Below, piece after piece: positions 17,926 to 26,230 of a stretch of 64,000 nucleotides of DNA. Origin of the DNA: Anaerolineaceae bacterium (GTDB lineage Bacteria; Chloroflexota; Anaerolineae; Aggregatilineales; Phototrophicaceae). The notes under the pieces are model-generated. The model did no database searches, was not told the DNA's origin, and worked only from the letters and a program-made list of their open reading frames with translations. Location: positions 412,490 through 476,489 of the forward strand of contig JAPPOB010000007.1 in the NCBI GenBank assembly GCA_028818375.1. The letters are read 5' to 3'. The translations under genes and the position numbers were made by a program. Positions within the stretch are counted from its first letter, which is position 1, and every line of letters begins with the position of its first letter.

Positions 17926-19640
17926 CAGCGCGTCACCAGCTGGAAGCGCCGGTTGACGGCGTTCATGACCAGCGAAATCAGGAGGCTCAGGGCCAGGAAG
18001 GTGAGCATGACCATCAGGAAGCCGGTGACCGACTGGCCGGACTGGTTCATGATGGTCACGGTGGTGGTGAAGATGTCGGAATAACCGATGCCAATGGCGA
18101 GGCTGGAATTCTTGGAAAGGTTCAAATACTGGTTGCCGAGAGGCGGGATAATGACGCGCAGGGCCTGGGGCAGGACGATGCGCTCCAGCAGCTGCGCCTG
18201 CGAGAGGCCAAGCGCGCGTCCGGCCTCGATCTGGCCATGGGGCACGGCCTGGATGCCGGCGCGCACGATTTCTGCGATGAAGGCCGAGGTGTAGATGACC
18301 AGCGCGACCAGCAGGGCCATCATCTCCGGCGTGAATTCAAGGCCGGTCAGGAAGCGGCCAAAGCGATTCTGGGTGGGCATCTGCACCAGCAGCGGCTGCG
18401 TCGTGGTGCGCAGACGGTCCTCGGTGGAGAGCAGGCCGGCCTGCGCCGCCTCGGCCAGGGGCTGCAGGACGACCGCGTCACCCTGCTCCACGGGCACGTG
18501 GGTCGGGGGCGGCTCCAGACCGACCAGCACCCAGCCCAGCGCGGCCGGCACGAGCAGGGCCAGCAGCATGAGACGCCCGCGCGCGTAGGGCCGCCCGGTA
18601 TCTTCCGTGCGGCGCCCAAGCCAGATCCAGACGAAGCCGGCGATCAGGATGCCGAGACCGACGTAGGCGAACCAGGGCGCGAAACGGGCGGTGGCCAGCA
18701 ACTCAGGCATGACAAAGCCGCGGATGCTGATAAAAATTGCCGGGTAGGTCTCCACGCGCAGGCTGGCCATGGGCAGCATCCCGTAACCGAAGATCAGGGC
18801 CGCCGCCAGCGCGCCCAGCCCCAGGCCGCGCGCCCGCGCCCGCATGGTCAGGGGCAGCAGCTTGCCGCGCCCCAGCAGGAAGAGGTTGATGCTGACCAGC
18901 AACAGGGCCAGCGTGGGGATCGTCAGACCGGCGCCCGGACGCCAGGGCCAGCCTTCGCCGCGCTCGAAATGGCCCCAGGCGAGCAGTTCCGAGACCAGCA
19001 ACAGGGCGCCGAAGCCATAAAGCAGGGCTTCGCGGCGCTCGAAAGCGACCGAGGGGCTGCCGAGATAGCGTCGCAGCAGCAACGCGAGCAGGAGCCAGAG
19101 CACGATGCGCAGACTGACGAAGGTCACCCCTTCCGCGGGAATGGTAATGGCGTCCCGGATCTGGGGGAGGCTGAACATCACGATGAAGTACCAGACGAAG
19201 ATTTGCACCAGCAGGGGTGTGTTGCGCAACAGCTCGACGTAGGCGCGGGCGATGTTGCGGATGAGCCAGTTGGTGCTGAGCAGGAAGACGCCGACGAAGA
19301 GGCCCAGCACCGAGGCGGCCACGAGGCCGATGCTGACGACCCGCAGCGTATTGATCAGGCCGACGATGAAGGCCTGGCCGTAGGTGGAATCACCGCTGTA
19401 CCACTCCGGACTCTCGCTGATGGCGAAGCCGGAACGCAGTTGAAGGAAGTTGAAGGTCGGCACGAGGCCCTTGGCGCGCAATTGTTCGGCGGCGGTGTTG
19501 CCCAGCACCCAGAAGACGCCCACCGCCAGAAACACGAAGAGGATCTGGCCCAGCACCTGCAACACCCGCTGGTCCGCCAGGATGCGGCGCAGCAAACCGC
19601 CTTGGGGTTGCAGGTTGGTCAGGAGAGTCTCGTCTTGCAC
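17925..19640 (-). CDS. aapQ: General amino-acid ABC transporter permease (long form)
   Basis: 571 residues from a GTG at 19640, chosen because AGGA lies eight bases upstream and the preceding frame overlaps the aapJ stop. The EAA motif (EAGRALGLSQ...LPQALRVIIPP) lies near 472-498. A pair of hydrophobic blocks and a long hydrophilic insertion separate the first permease helices (about 75-180) from the last ones, making the protein longer than the usual 400 residues. With AapM it forms the heterodimeric pore. Starts 36 bases after the last aapJ copy. Confidence 0.88.
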   Translation of the reverse strand: MQDETLLTNLQPQGGLLRRILADQRVLQVLGQILFVFLAVGVFWVLGNTAAEQLRAKGLVPTFNFLQLRSGFAISESPEWYSGDSTYGQAFIVGLINTLRVVSIGLVAASVLGLFVGVFLLSTNWLIRNIARAYVELLRNTPLLVQIFVWYFIVMFSLPQIRDAITIPAEGVTFVSLRIVLWLLLALLLRRYLGSPSVAFERREALLYGFGALLLVSELLAWGHFERGEGWPWRPGAGLTIPTLALLLVSINLFLLGRGKLLPLTMRARARGLGLGALAAALIFGYGMLPMASLRVETYPAIFISIRGFVMPELLATARFAPWFAYVGLGILIAGFVWIWLGRRTEDTGRPYARGRLMLLALLVPAALGWVLVGLEPPPTHVPVEQGDAVVLQPLAEAAQAGLLSTEDRLRTTTQPLLVQMPTQNRFGRFLTGLEFTPEMMALLVALVIYTSAFIAEIVRAGIQAVPHGQIEAGRALGLSQAQLLERIVLPQALRVIIPPLGNQYLNLSKNSSLAIGIGYSDIFTTTVTIMNQSGQSVTGFLMVMLTFLALSLLISLVMNAVNRRFQLVTR

Positions 19641-19675
19641 GTGGGCTGTCCTGAAGAATGCGATGCGCCGTAATT

Positions 19676-20710
19676 CTAGCGGAAAGGCGGCGCGTACATC
19701 AGACCGCCGTCCGTCCACAGGGCATTTATACCGCGTTCCAGGTTAAATGGCGGCACACTCAGGTTGCGCGCGAAGATTTCGCCGTAATTGCCGACCTGGC
19801 GGATGACTTCCACCATGAAGTCGTTGGCGAGGCCGAGGTAGGAGCCGGAGGCGTTGCCGCCCTGACCCAGCAGGCGCTGGATGGCGGGGTCATCGCTGCC
19901 CAGGAAGTCGTCGACGTTGGCGCTGGTGATGCCGTACTCCTCGGCGGTCAGCAGGCCGTAGACCGTCCAGGCGATGATTTCGGCGAACTGCGGGTCGGAC
20001 TGCGGCGAGACCGGACCGAGCGGTTCCTTGCTCAACGTAAGCTCCAGTATCGTGTGCGCTTCAGGTTGCGGGGCGGTGGCGTGACGCGCCAGCAGGGCGG
20101 ACTTGTCGCTCGTCCAGGCCTCGCAGCGACCGTCGACGTAGGCCTGCCAGGCGGAAATGGCGTCAGGGAAGACCAGAATGGCGGTGTCCAGACCGCGGGC
20201 CAACACCGCGTCGGTGATGTTGAGTTCGGTTGTGGAGCCCTGCCCCACGCAAATCGAGGCGCCGTCCAGGTCCTCGATGCGGTCGATCCCGCTTGCGACG
20301 CGTGTGCCGATGCCCTGGCCGTCATAAAAGGTGGTGGGGCCGAAGATCGCGCCCCAGACAGCGTCGCGGCTGAGAGTCCATGTGGTATTGCGCGACAGCA
20401 TGTCGACCTCACCGCCCTGCAGCGCGGCCTGACGTTCGGCGCCGACCAGGGGTCGGAAGGCAATGGCGTTGGCATCGCCCAGCAGGGCGACGGCCACAGC
20501 GCGGCAGATATCGATATCGAAGCCCTGATACTGACCGGCGCTGTTGACGGCGCCGAAGCCGACCAGATGGGCATTGGCGCCACAGACCAGCTTGCCGCGG
20601 GCCAACACGGCCTGCGTGACAGGCCCCGGGGCCCCGATGTCCTGCGCGAGGGCCACGGCGCCCGGCAACAACACAACCAGCAGCAGCAGGGGAAACTCTA
20701 GGCGTGCCAT
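19676..20710 (-). CDS. aapJ: Amino-acid ABC transporter substrate-binding protein (copy 3)
   Basis: 344 residues with a signal peptide ending near LPGAVALAQ, then the two-lobed SBP family 3 fold typical of AapJ (GKLVCGANAHLVGFG, FDIDICRAVAVALLGD, LSRNTTWTLSRD, VFPDAISAWQAYVDGRCEAW in short blocks). It captures amino acids outside the membrane for AapQMP. Copies 2 and 3 differ by only about eight bases over their last 250, but diverge strongly before that, consistent with gene conversion. The 27-base gap to copy 2 holds only the ribosome site. Confidence 0.92.
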   Translation of the reverse strand: MARLEFPLLLLVVLLPGAVALAQDIGAPGPVTQAVLARGKLVCGANAHLVGFGAVNSAGQYQGFDIDICRAVAVALLGDANAIAFRPLVGAERQAALQGGEVDMLSRNTTWTLSRDAVWGAIFGPTTFYDGQGIGTRVASGIDRIEDLDGASICVGQGSTTELNITDAVLARGLDTAILVFPDAISAWQAYVDGRCEAWTSDKSALLARHATAPQPEAHTILELTLSKEPLGPVSPQSDPQFAEIIAWTVYGLLTAEEYGITSANVDDFLGSDDPAIQRLLGQGGNASGSYLGLANDFMVEVIRQVGNYGEIFARNLSVPPFNLERGINALWTDGGLMYAPPFR

Positions 20711-20737
20711 CGCACCCGGCGCGTCTCTTCGGCGTCC

Positions 20738-21772
20738 TTAGCGGAAAGGCGGCGCGTACATCAGACCGCCGTCCGTCCACAGGGCATTGATGCCGCGTTC
20801 CAGGTTAAAGGGCGGCACGCTCAGGTTGCGCGCGAAGATTTCGCCGTAATTGCCGACCTGGCGGACGACTTCCACCATGAAGTCGTTGGCGAGGCCGAGA
20901 TAGGAGCCGGAGGCGTTGCCGCCCTGACCCAGCAGGCGCTGGATGGCGGGGTCGTCGCTGCCCAGGAAGTCGTCGACGTTGGCGCCGGTGATGCCATGTT
21001 CCTCGGCGCTGAAGAGACCGAAGATGGTCCAGGCGATGACTTTGGCGAACTGCGGGTCGGACTGCGGCGAGAGGGGTGTGCCGGGTTCCTTGCTGAGCAG
21101 GATGTCGAGGATCACGTGGGCGGCCGGGTCGCTGGATGTGGTGTGCAGGCCGATGATGCTGGCGCGGTTGGCAGTCCAGGCCTCGCAGCGGCCTTCAAGA
21201 TAGGCGTGAAAGGTGGAGGTCAGGTCAGGATAGCCGAGGATGGCGATGTCAAGACCGCGCGCCGAAGTGGCGTCGGTGATGTTCAGTTCGGTGGTCGTGC
21301 CATGCTGGACGCAGATGGCGGCGCCGTCGAGTTCGTCGATGGTCGAGATGCCGTATTCGGCGCGGGTGCCGATGCCCTGGCCGTCAAAGTAGGTGGTGGG
21401 GCCATAGATGACGCCCCAGGTCGTGTCCCGACTCAGCGTGCGGGTGGTGAGGCGGGAGATCACGTCGACCTCGCCGCCCTGGATGGCCGCCTGGCGCTCG
21501 ACGCCCCTCAGGGGGCGGAAGGTGATGGCGTCCGCGTCGCCGAAAATTGCCACGGCGATGGCGCGGCAGATGTCGACGTCGACGCCTTCAAAGACGCCGG
21601 CGTCGTCGATGATGCCGAAACCGGGGTACTCAAAGGGCACACCGCAATTCAGGTGGCCCCGGTCGAGCACGGCCTGCATGACAGGCCCCCGGACGACGCC
21701 ATCCTGCGCGAGGACGGCGGCGGCCGGGAGCCACAGAGTCAGCAGCAGCGTGAAAGCTCGTACGCGCGCCAC
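20738..21772 (-). CDS. aapJ: Amino-acid ABC transporter substrate-binding protein (copy 2)
   Basis: 344 residues, same length and order of motifs as its two neighbours. The ligand-binding part differs most: GVPFEYPGFGIIDDAGVF replaces the GANAHLVGFG/GVNQQLAGFG stretch, so this copy probably prefers other amino acids. The last 78 residues are identical to copy 3 except for one position. Signal peptide MARVRAFTLLLTLWLPAAAV. Middle gene of a three-copy tandem array serving a single permease set. Confidence 0.92.
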   Translation of the reverse strand: MARVRAFTLLLTLWLPAAAVLAQDGVVRGPVMQAVLDRGHLNCGVPFEYPGFGIIDDAGVFEGVDVDICRAIAVAIFGDADAITFRPLRGVERQAAIQGGEVDVISRLTTRTLSRDTTWGVIYGPTTYFDGQGIGTRAEYGISTIDELDGAAICVQHGTTTELNITDATSARGLDIAILGYPDLTSTFHAYLEGRCEAWTANRASIIGLHTTSSDPAAHVILDILLSKEPGTPLSPQSDPQFAKVIAWTIFGLFSAEEHGITGANVDDFLGSDDPAIQRLLGQGGNASGSYLGLANDFMVEVVRQVGNYGEIFARNLSVPPFNLERGINALWTDGGLMYAPPFR

Positions 21773-21799
21773 TGAGTCAGGAGCGCCCTTGCGCGGTCT

Positions 21800-22834
21800 T
21801 TAGCGGAAGGGCGGCCCGTAGAGCAGACCGCCGTCGGTCCACAGGGCGTTGATGCCGCGACCAAGGTTGAAGGGCGGCACGCCGAGGTGACGGTGGAAGA
21901 TTTCGCCGTAGTTGCCCAGCTGGCGGATCACCGTGACCATGAAGTCATTGGGGATGCCCAGGTAGGAACCGGAGGCGTTGTCGTTCTGGCCCAGCAAACG
22001 CTGGATGGTGGGATCGTCGCTCATGAGGAAGTCATCGATGTTCTCGCTGGTGATGCCGGCTTCCTCGGCGTTGATCAGGCCGAAGACGGTCCAGGCGACG
22101 ATGTCGGCGAACTGCGGGTCGGACTGGGGCGAGAGCGGACCAAGCGGCTCCTTGCTGAGGGTCACGTCCAGCACCATGTGCTGGCTGGGGTCAGCGGAGG
22201 TGGCGTGGAGCGCGGCGAGGCTGCTCTTGTCCGTCGTCCAGGCTTCACAGCGGCCGTCAAGATAGGCCTGCCATGCAGAGGCGATGTCCGGCTGCGCCAG
22301 GATGGTGATATCCAGACCGCGCGCGGCCACCGCGTCGGTGATGTTGAGCTCGGTGGTCGTGCCCTGGGTGACGCAGATGGACGCGCCGTCGAGTTCTTCC
22401 ATGGTGGAAACGCCCAGCTCGACGCGGGTGCCGACGCCTTGCCCATCATAGAAGGTGGTCGGGCCGAAGGTGGCGCCCCAGACGACGTCACGGCTGAGGG
22501 TCCAGGTGGTGTTGCGCGACATCATGTCGATTTCGCCACCCTGGATGGCTGCCTGCCGTTCGGCGGCCGCCAGCGGGCGGAAGGAGACGGCGTTGGCATC
22601 GCCGAGCACGGCCGCGGCGACGGCGCGGCAGATGTCGATGTCAAAGCCCTCGAATTCACCGGCGTCATTGACGACACCGAAGCCGGCGAGTTGCTGGTTG
22701 ACGCCGCAGACCAACTCACCACGATCAATGATCCGCTGCGTCACAGAGCCCAGCACCACGTCGTCCTGCGCGAGGACGCCGACGCCGGAAACCAGTAACG
22801 AAAGCAGGACAATTGCGGACAGCATCCTGGCCAT
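21800..22834 (-). CDS. aapJ: Amino-acid ABC transporter substrate-binding protein (copy 1, promoter-proximal)
   Basis: 344 residues from the ATG at 22834, which has GGAGAGGAAGGG just upstream; longer starts give no signal peptide at the end. The signal peptide MARMLSAIVLLSLLVSGVGV is followed by the AapJ fold (GVNQQLAGFGV, FDIDICRAVAAAVLGD, MSRNTTWTLSRD). It is the first gene of the aap operon; its promoter should lie in the 149 bases up to 22984. It is the least similar of the three copies at the 3' end (GINALWTDGGLLYGPPFR versus LMYAPPFR). Confidence 0.92.
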   Translation of the reverse strand: MARMLSAIVLLSLLVSGVGVLAQDDVVLGSVTQRIIDRGELVCGVNQQLAGFGVVNDAGEFEGFDIDICRAVAAAVLGDANAVSFRPLAAAERQAAIQGGEIDMMSRNTTWTLSRDVVWGATFGPTTFYDGQGVGTRVELGVSTMEELDGASICVTQGTTTELNITDAVAARGLDITILAQPDIASAWQAYLDGRCEAWTTDKSSLAALHATSADPSQHMVLDVTLSKEPLGPLSPQSDPQFADIVAWTVFGLINAEEAGITSENIDDFLMSDDPTIQRLLGQNDNASGSYLGIPNDFMVTVIRQLGNYGEIFHRHLGVPPFNLGRGINALWTDGGLLYGPPFR

Positions 22835-22983
22835 GGTTCCCTTCCTCTCCATACTATGACTAAGTCTCAACTGCGCGCGCCGCCCATCGCTGCGCGCCAC
22901 AGCAACCGCACAAGCGTAGTGTACCGTTTTCATGTGGGCCTGACCAGCGTCAGGCCCTTGCGGACCCTCTGTTTTGAACTGGT

Positions 22984-23262
22984 CTAACCTGCAGCGACAG
23001 CCTGGCCGGCCAGATACTTTTCGAAGATGCCGCGGATCTCGCCCTCTTCGGCGTGACGCCCCGTTTCCTTCTTCGAATACAGCAACTCACCGTTCACCAC
23101 GAATTCGAACAGACCACCGCTGGCCGGAATCAGATTCCAGGATCGGACGTGCGCCAAAAGTTCCTTGTCACCGAGCAAATCTGCCGCCAAACTGACGGCC
23201 TGGGGGGTGTAGTTTCAAGAGGCGCAATAGGTCAGGGTGATATCGAGCGTTCCGTTCTGCAT
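22984..23262 (-). CDS. SelW/Rdx-family selenoprotein with in-frame TGA (CxxU)
   Basis: Read straight through one TGA (23217-23215), the frame gives 92 residues: MQNGTLDITLTYCASU, then NYTPQAVSLAADLL, and the family's GGLFEFVVNGELLYSKKETGR region. In the SelW/SelT/SelH (Rdx) family a C-x-x-C or C-x-x-U redox motif sits after the first strand, exactly where C13-A-S-TGA16 falls here. The ATG at 23262 has AAGGAGACCGGTG in front. A GC-rich hairpin follows the TGA (see separate entry). If TGA were a real stop, the remaining 68 codons would have to start at a TTG without a ribosome site and lack the motif. The protein is a thioredoxin-like oxidoreductase of unclear partner. The organism must then encode SelA, SelB, SelD and tRNA-Sec elsewhere. 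Confidence 0.8.
23183..23217 (-). promoter_or_regulatory. Candidate bacterial SECIS element after the TGA codon
   Basis: From the TGA (23217-23215) the message continues 15 bases and then folds: GCCGUC (23199-23194) pairs with GGCGGC (23188-23183), six pairs including one G-U, around a five-base loop AGUUU. A G in the first two loop bases and a distance of about 20 bases from the UGA agree with what is known of bacterial SECIS hairpins read by SelB. Confidence 0.55.
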
Positions 23263-23520
23263 CACCGGTCTCCTTTCCCTTAATGACGGGTCGAACAAGG
23301 CCAATCGCTATATGAAGGCGTCGCAAGACAGCATTCACGAAACCCAGTATACAGCATTCGCCCGAAAGCGCGAATCGTGGCGACTCTTCAACGCTCGTCA
23401 CCCTGTTCGGCCAGCCAGACGCGCAGACGACGCTGCAGATCGTCGCCCGCCCTGTCGGCATGTCCTGCACGGGCGCCTTGTCACATCGCCCTGCGTGACG
23501 GGCCCGACGTGAGACCTGCA
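23263..23520. other. Intergenic region between selenoprotein gene and MFS array
   Basis: No convincing gene. On the minus strand a TATACT (complement of 23346-23351) could be the -10 box for the selenoprotein gene; no good -35 accompanies it. A short minus-strand frame ending at a TGA near 23398 (DDLQRRLRVWLAEQGDER) looks like the tail of a lost gene but has no start. Confidence 0.35.
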
Positions 23521-23571
23521 GTCCAATCGCGTTGAATGGTCCTAAGGCCGCCTGGCGCGCGGCATTATGAT
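23521..23571 (+). promoter_or_regulatory. Palindromic operator plus -10 box, MFS gene 1
   Basis: An imperfect palindrome GTCCAATCGCG...AATGGTCC (23521-23542) is followed after exactly 23 bases by TATGAT (23566-23571). The same operator and the same 23-base gap precede all four MFS genes. With a 17-base spacer the -35 would be TAAGGC directly beside the operator, a poor match, so an activator binding at the palindrome is plausible. Confidence 0.75.
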
Positions 23572-23610
23572 ACGCATCCCGTCACAGCATTTGCGTCAGG
23601 AGCGGCGCCT

Positions 23611-24804
23611 GTGAAATCCGCCTGGGTGTTGTCAGGCGCCATGTTCAGTTCCTATCTGGGCATTTCCATTCTGGCGCCGGTGCTGCCTCCCTTAATGAGA
23701 GAACTGGGCCTCAGCGAGCTGCAGGGCGGCCTGATCCTGACCGGCTCCTCCATCATGTGGGTCATCTTCAGCCCCTGGTGGGGCCGGCGCAGCGACGTCA
23801 GCGGGCGCAAACCGGTCATTCTGCTGGGGCTGGGCGGCTACGCGCTGGGCGTGCTGGGCTTCGCCCTCGTGACTCAGGCGGGGCTGGACGGCGTCATCGC
23901 CAGCGCGACCGTGACCTGGCTGCTGCTGGTGGGCGCGCGCCTGATCGTGGGCATGCTGTTCTCGGCGGCGGGGCCGGCGGCCCAGGCCTACATCGCCGAC
24001 GTCAGCGCGGGCCGGCAGCGCGTGAGCGCGATGGGCATCCTCTCGGCCTCCAACGGCCTGGCCACCATTCTGGGCCCGGCGCTGGCCGCGCTGGTGGTGG
24101 GCCTTGGCCTGGCGGCGCCGATCCTGCTCTCCGCGATCACGCCGCTTTTCGGCATGCTGCTGGTGTGGCGCCTGCTGCCCGCCGTACCGGCCAAACTGAA
24201 GCGGGGCCAACGCGCGCCGGCGCTGCGCATCACGGACCCGCGCCTGCTGCCGCTGCTGCTGATCGGGTTCTTCGTCATGAGCGGGCTTTCGGTGACGCAG
24301 TTCACCATCGGTTTCCTCTTTCAGGACCGTCTGGGCTTGGACGGCGTGGAAACGGCGCGGCTGGTGGGCCTGGCGGTGATGGCCAGCGGCGTGGCCCTGC
24401 TCTTCGCGCAGATGGTGCTGATCCAGGTCTTCCGGCTGACGCCGCTGACGCTGCTGCGCCTGGGCATCCCGCTGATGCTGATCGCGCTGATCGTCCTGAC
24501 GCCGGCGGCCGACTTCGCCGCCATGACCCTGGCGCTGGTGCTGATGGGCCTGGCGGTGGGCATGGTCATGCCAGGCTTTCGAACGGCCATTACCTTCGCC
24601 GTCGAACCCCACGAGCAGGGCGCCGCGGCCGGTCTGGCCAATTCGGTGCCGGGTTACAGCTTCATCTTTGGTCCGCCGCTGGGCACCGCGCTCTATGGCG
24701 TGAACGCCGGGTCTCCCTACCTGTTGGCGGCTCTGTTCGTGGTGGCCGCCTTCGCCATACTGGCCCTGCATACGCGGGAGCGCGCGGTGCAACCCGCGAC
24801 CTGA
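23611..24804 (+). CDS. MFS transporter, DHA1/TetA-like (copy 1)
   Basis: 397 residues, twelve predicted helices. Loop 2-3 holds the motif A equivalent WWGRRSDVSGRKPVILLG, diagnostic of the major facilitator superfamily; helix 5 has GLATILGPALAALVVG, akin to the antiporter motif C of drug exporters. Probably a proton-coupled exporter of small molecules, substrate unknown. The GTG at 23611 is used because AGGAGCGGCGCCT precedes it and the other three copies also start with GTG K/R-x-A-W. First of four tandem paralogues, each with its own promoter. Confidence 0.9.
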   Translation: MKSAWVLSGAMFSSYLGISILAPVLPPLMRELGLSELQGGLILTGSSIMWVIFSPWWGRRSDVSGRKPVILLGLGGYALGVLGFALVTQAGLDGVIASATVTWLLLVGARLIVGMLFSAAGPAAQAYIADVSAGRQRVSAMGILSASNGLATILGPALAALVVGLGLAAPILLSAITPLFGMLLVWRLLPAVPAKLKRGQRAPALRITDPRLLPLLLIGFFVMSGLSVTQFTIGFLFQDRLGLDGVETARLVGLAVMASGVALLFAQMVLIQVFRLTPLTLLRLGIPLMLIALIVLTPAADFAAMTLALVLMGLAVGMVMPGFRTAITFAVEPHEQGAAAGLANSVPGYSFIFGPPLGTALYGVNAGSPYLLAALFVVAAFAILALHTRERAVQPAT

Positions 24805-24826
24805 TGCCGGCTGCCAGGGTCTTGCA

Positions 24827-24877
24827 GTCCAATCGCGCGGATTGGTCCCAAAGGCCGCGCCACCGGAGCATTATGAT
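24827..24877 (+). promoter_or_regulatory. Palindromic operator plus -10 box, MFS gene 2
   Basis: Here the palindrome is strongest: GTCCAAT and ATTGGTCC flank CGCGCGG (24827-24848). TATGAT follows at 24872-24877, again 23 bases later, and the GTG start is 42 bases downstream of it. Confidence 0.78.
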
Positions 24878-24919
24878 ACGGGTCTTGTCTTCGTTTTCCT
24901 CACAATTCGAGAGTCCTCT

Positions 24920-26119
24920 GTGAAACCTGCCTGGATTTTGTTTGGCGCCATGTTTTGCGCCAGCCTGGGGCATTCTGTGCTGGTGCCGGTGCTGCCGGCG
25001 TTAATGCGCGAACTGGGCCTGAGCGCGCTGCAGGGCGGATTGCTGCTGACCGGCTCGTCCATCGTGTGGGTCATTTTCTGTCCCTGGTGGGGCCGCCGCA
25101 GCGACATGCGCGGGCGCAAGCCTTTCATCATGCTGGGCCTGACGGGCCTGGCGCTGGGCGTCGGCCTGTTCGCCCTGGTCATGCAGGCCGGCCTGGACGG
25201 CGTCATCGCCAGCGCGACCCTGGTCTGGCTGTTGTTGATGGGCGCGCGCGTGATCGGGGCGGCCCTGCATTCGGCAGCCGCCCCGGCCACGCAGGCCTAC
25301 ATCGCCGACGTCAGCACCGGGCAGCAACGCACGGCCGCGTTGGGCATCATGTCGGCGGCCAAGGGTCTGGGCAGCATCGCGGGGCCGGCGCTGGGGGCGC
25401 TGGTCGTGAGCCTGGGCCTGAGCCTGGTCACGCCGATCTTTTTGTCGGCGCTTACGCCGCTTGTCGGCATGTTGCTGGTATGGCGTCTGCTGCCGCAGGT
25501 GCAGGCGTCCCTGAAGCGGGGCGAACGCGCCCCGGCCCTGAATGTCCTCGACCCGCGCCTGCTGCCCCTGCTGGTCATCAGCTTTTGCGCGATGATGGTG
25601 CCCGCGGTGGTGACCTTCACCATCGGCTATCTGGTGCAGGACCGCTTCGGCCTGGACACCCTCGAGACCACCCGACTGACGGGTCTGGCCGTGATGGCCA
25701 GCGGCGTCGCGCTGTTCTTCGCCCAGATGGTGCTGGTGCAGGTCCTGCGTGTGCCGCCGCTGAAGCTGCTGCGTCTGGGGATGCCGCTGGCGCTGGGCTC
25801 GCTTCTGCTGCTGGCCGCTGCCGCCAGTTCCATGCAGGTGATGCTGGCGATGGCCCTGATGGGGCTGGGCATCGGGATGGTGCAGCCGGGTTTCCGCAGC
25901 GCGGTGACCTTCGCCGTGGAGCCGCACGAGCAGGGCGCGGCGGCCGGCCTGGCGAGCTCGATCCCCGCCTACAGTTACATCATCGGGCCGGCGCTGGGCA
26001 CCGCCCTCTATGGCGTCAACCCGGTCTCGCCCTTTCTGCTGGCCTCCCTGGTGATGCTGGCCGGAATCGCCGTGCTTGTCCTGCACCCGCGCACACGGGC
26101 GCTGCAGCCCGCCATCTGA
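24920..26119 (+). CDS. MFS transporter, DHA1/TetA-like (copy 2)
   Basis: 399 residues, starting at GTG 24920 (VKPAWILFGAMF). Motif A is WWGRRSDMRGRKPFIMLG. The conserved C-terminal half carries FAVEPHEQGAAAGLA as in all copies. It differs from copy 1 mainly in the central loop and helices 7-10, so substrate range may differ. The upstream 115 bases after copy 1 hold nothing but the operator and promoter, showing that each copy is regulated on its own rather than by read-through. Confidence 0.9.
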   Translation: MKPAWILFGAMFCASLGHSVLVPVLPALMRELGLSALQGGLLLTGSSIVWVIFCPWWGRRSDMRGRKPFIMLGLTGLALGVGLFALVMQAGLDGVIASATLVWLLLMGARVIGAALHSAAAPATQAYIADVSTGQQRTAALGIMSAAKGLGSIAGPALGALVVSLGLSLVTPIFLSALTPLVGMLLVWRLLPQVQASLKRGERAPALNVLDPRLLPLLVISFCAMMVPAVVTFTIGYLVQDRFGLDTLETTRLTGLAVMASGVALFFAQMVLVQVLRVPPLKLLRLGMPLALGSLLLLAAAASSMQVMLAMALMGLGIGMVQPGFRSAVTFAVEPHEQGAAAGLASSIPAYSYIIGPALGTALYGVNPVSPFLLASLVMLAGIAVLVLHPRTRALQPAI

Positions 26120-26133
26120 GTGGCCGCCCTGCA

Positions 26134-26184
26134 GTCCAATCGTGGCCAATGGTCCTAATGTCGCGCAGCGGCAGAAACTATGAT
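26134..26184 (+). promoter_or_regulatory. Palindromic operator plus -10 box, MFS gene 3
   Basis: Operator GTCCAATCGTG...CAATGGTCC at 26134-26155, TATGAT at 26179-26184 with the invariant 23-base gap. The operator begins 15 bases after the copy 2 stop. Confidence 0.75.
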
Positions 26185-26230
26185 ACGCGCCATGTTCCGC
26201 CGCCATCGTAACCTGTGAGTTGAGCCCCCT

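Noticed and set aside
15778..18084. 768-codon plus-strand frame opposite the aapP/aapM genes
   Set aside because: Antisense shadow of aapM with its recognisable permease motifs; no domain in the shadow.
23168..23470. 100-codon minus-strand frame overlapping the selenoprotein gene
   Set aside because: Out of frame with the conserved SelW-like sequence and without a ribosome site or recognisable domain.
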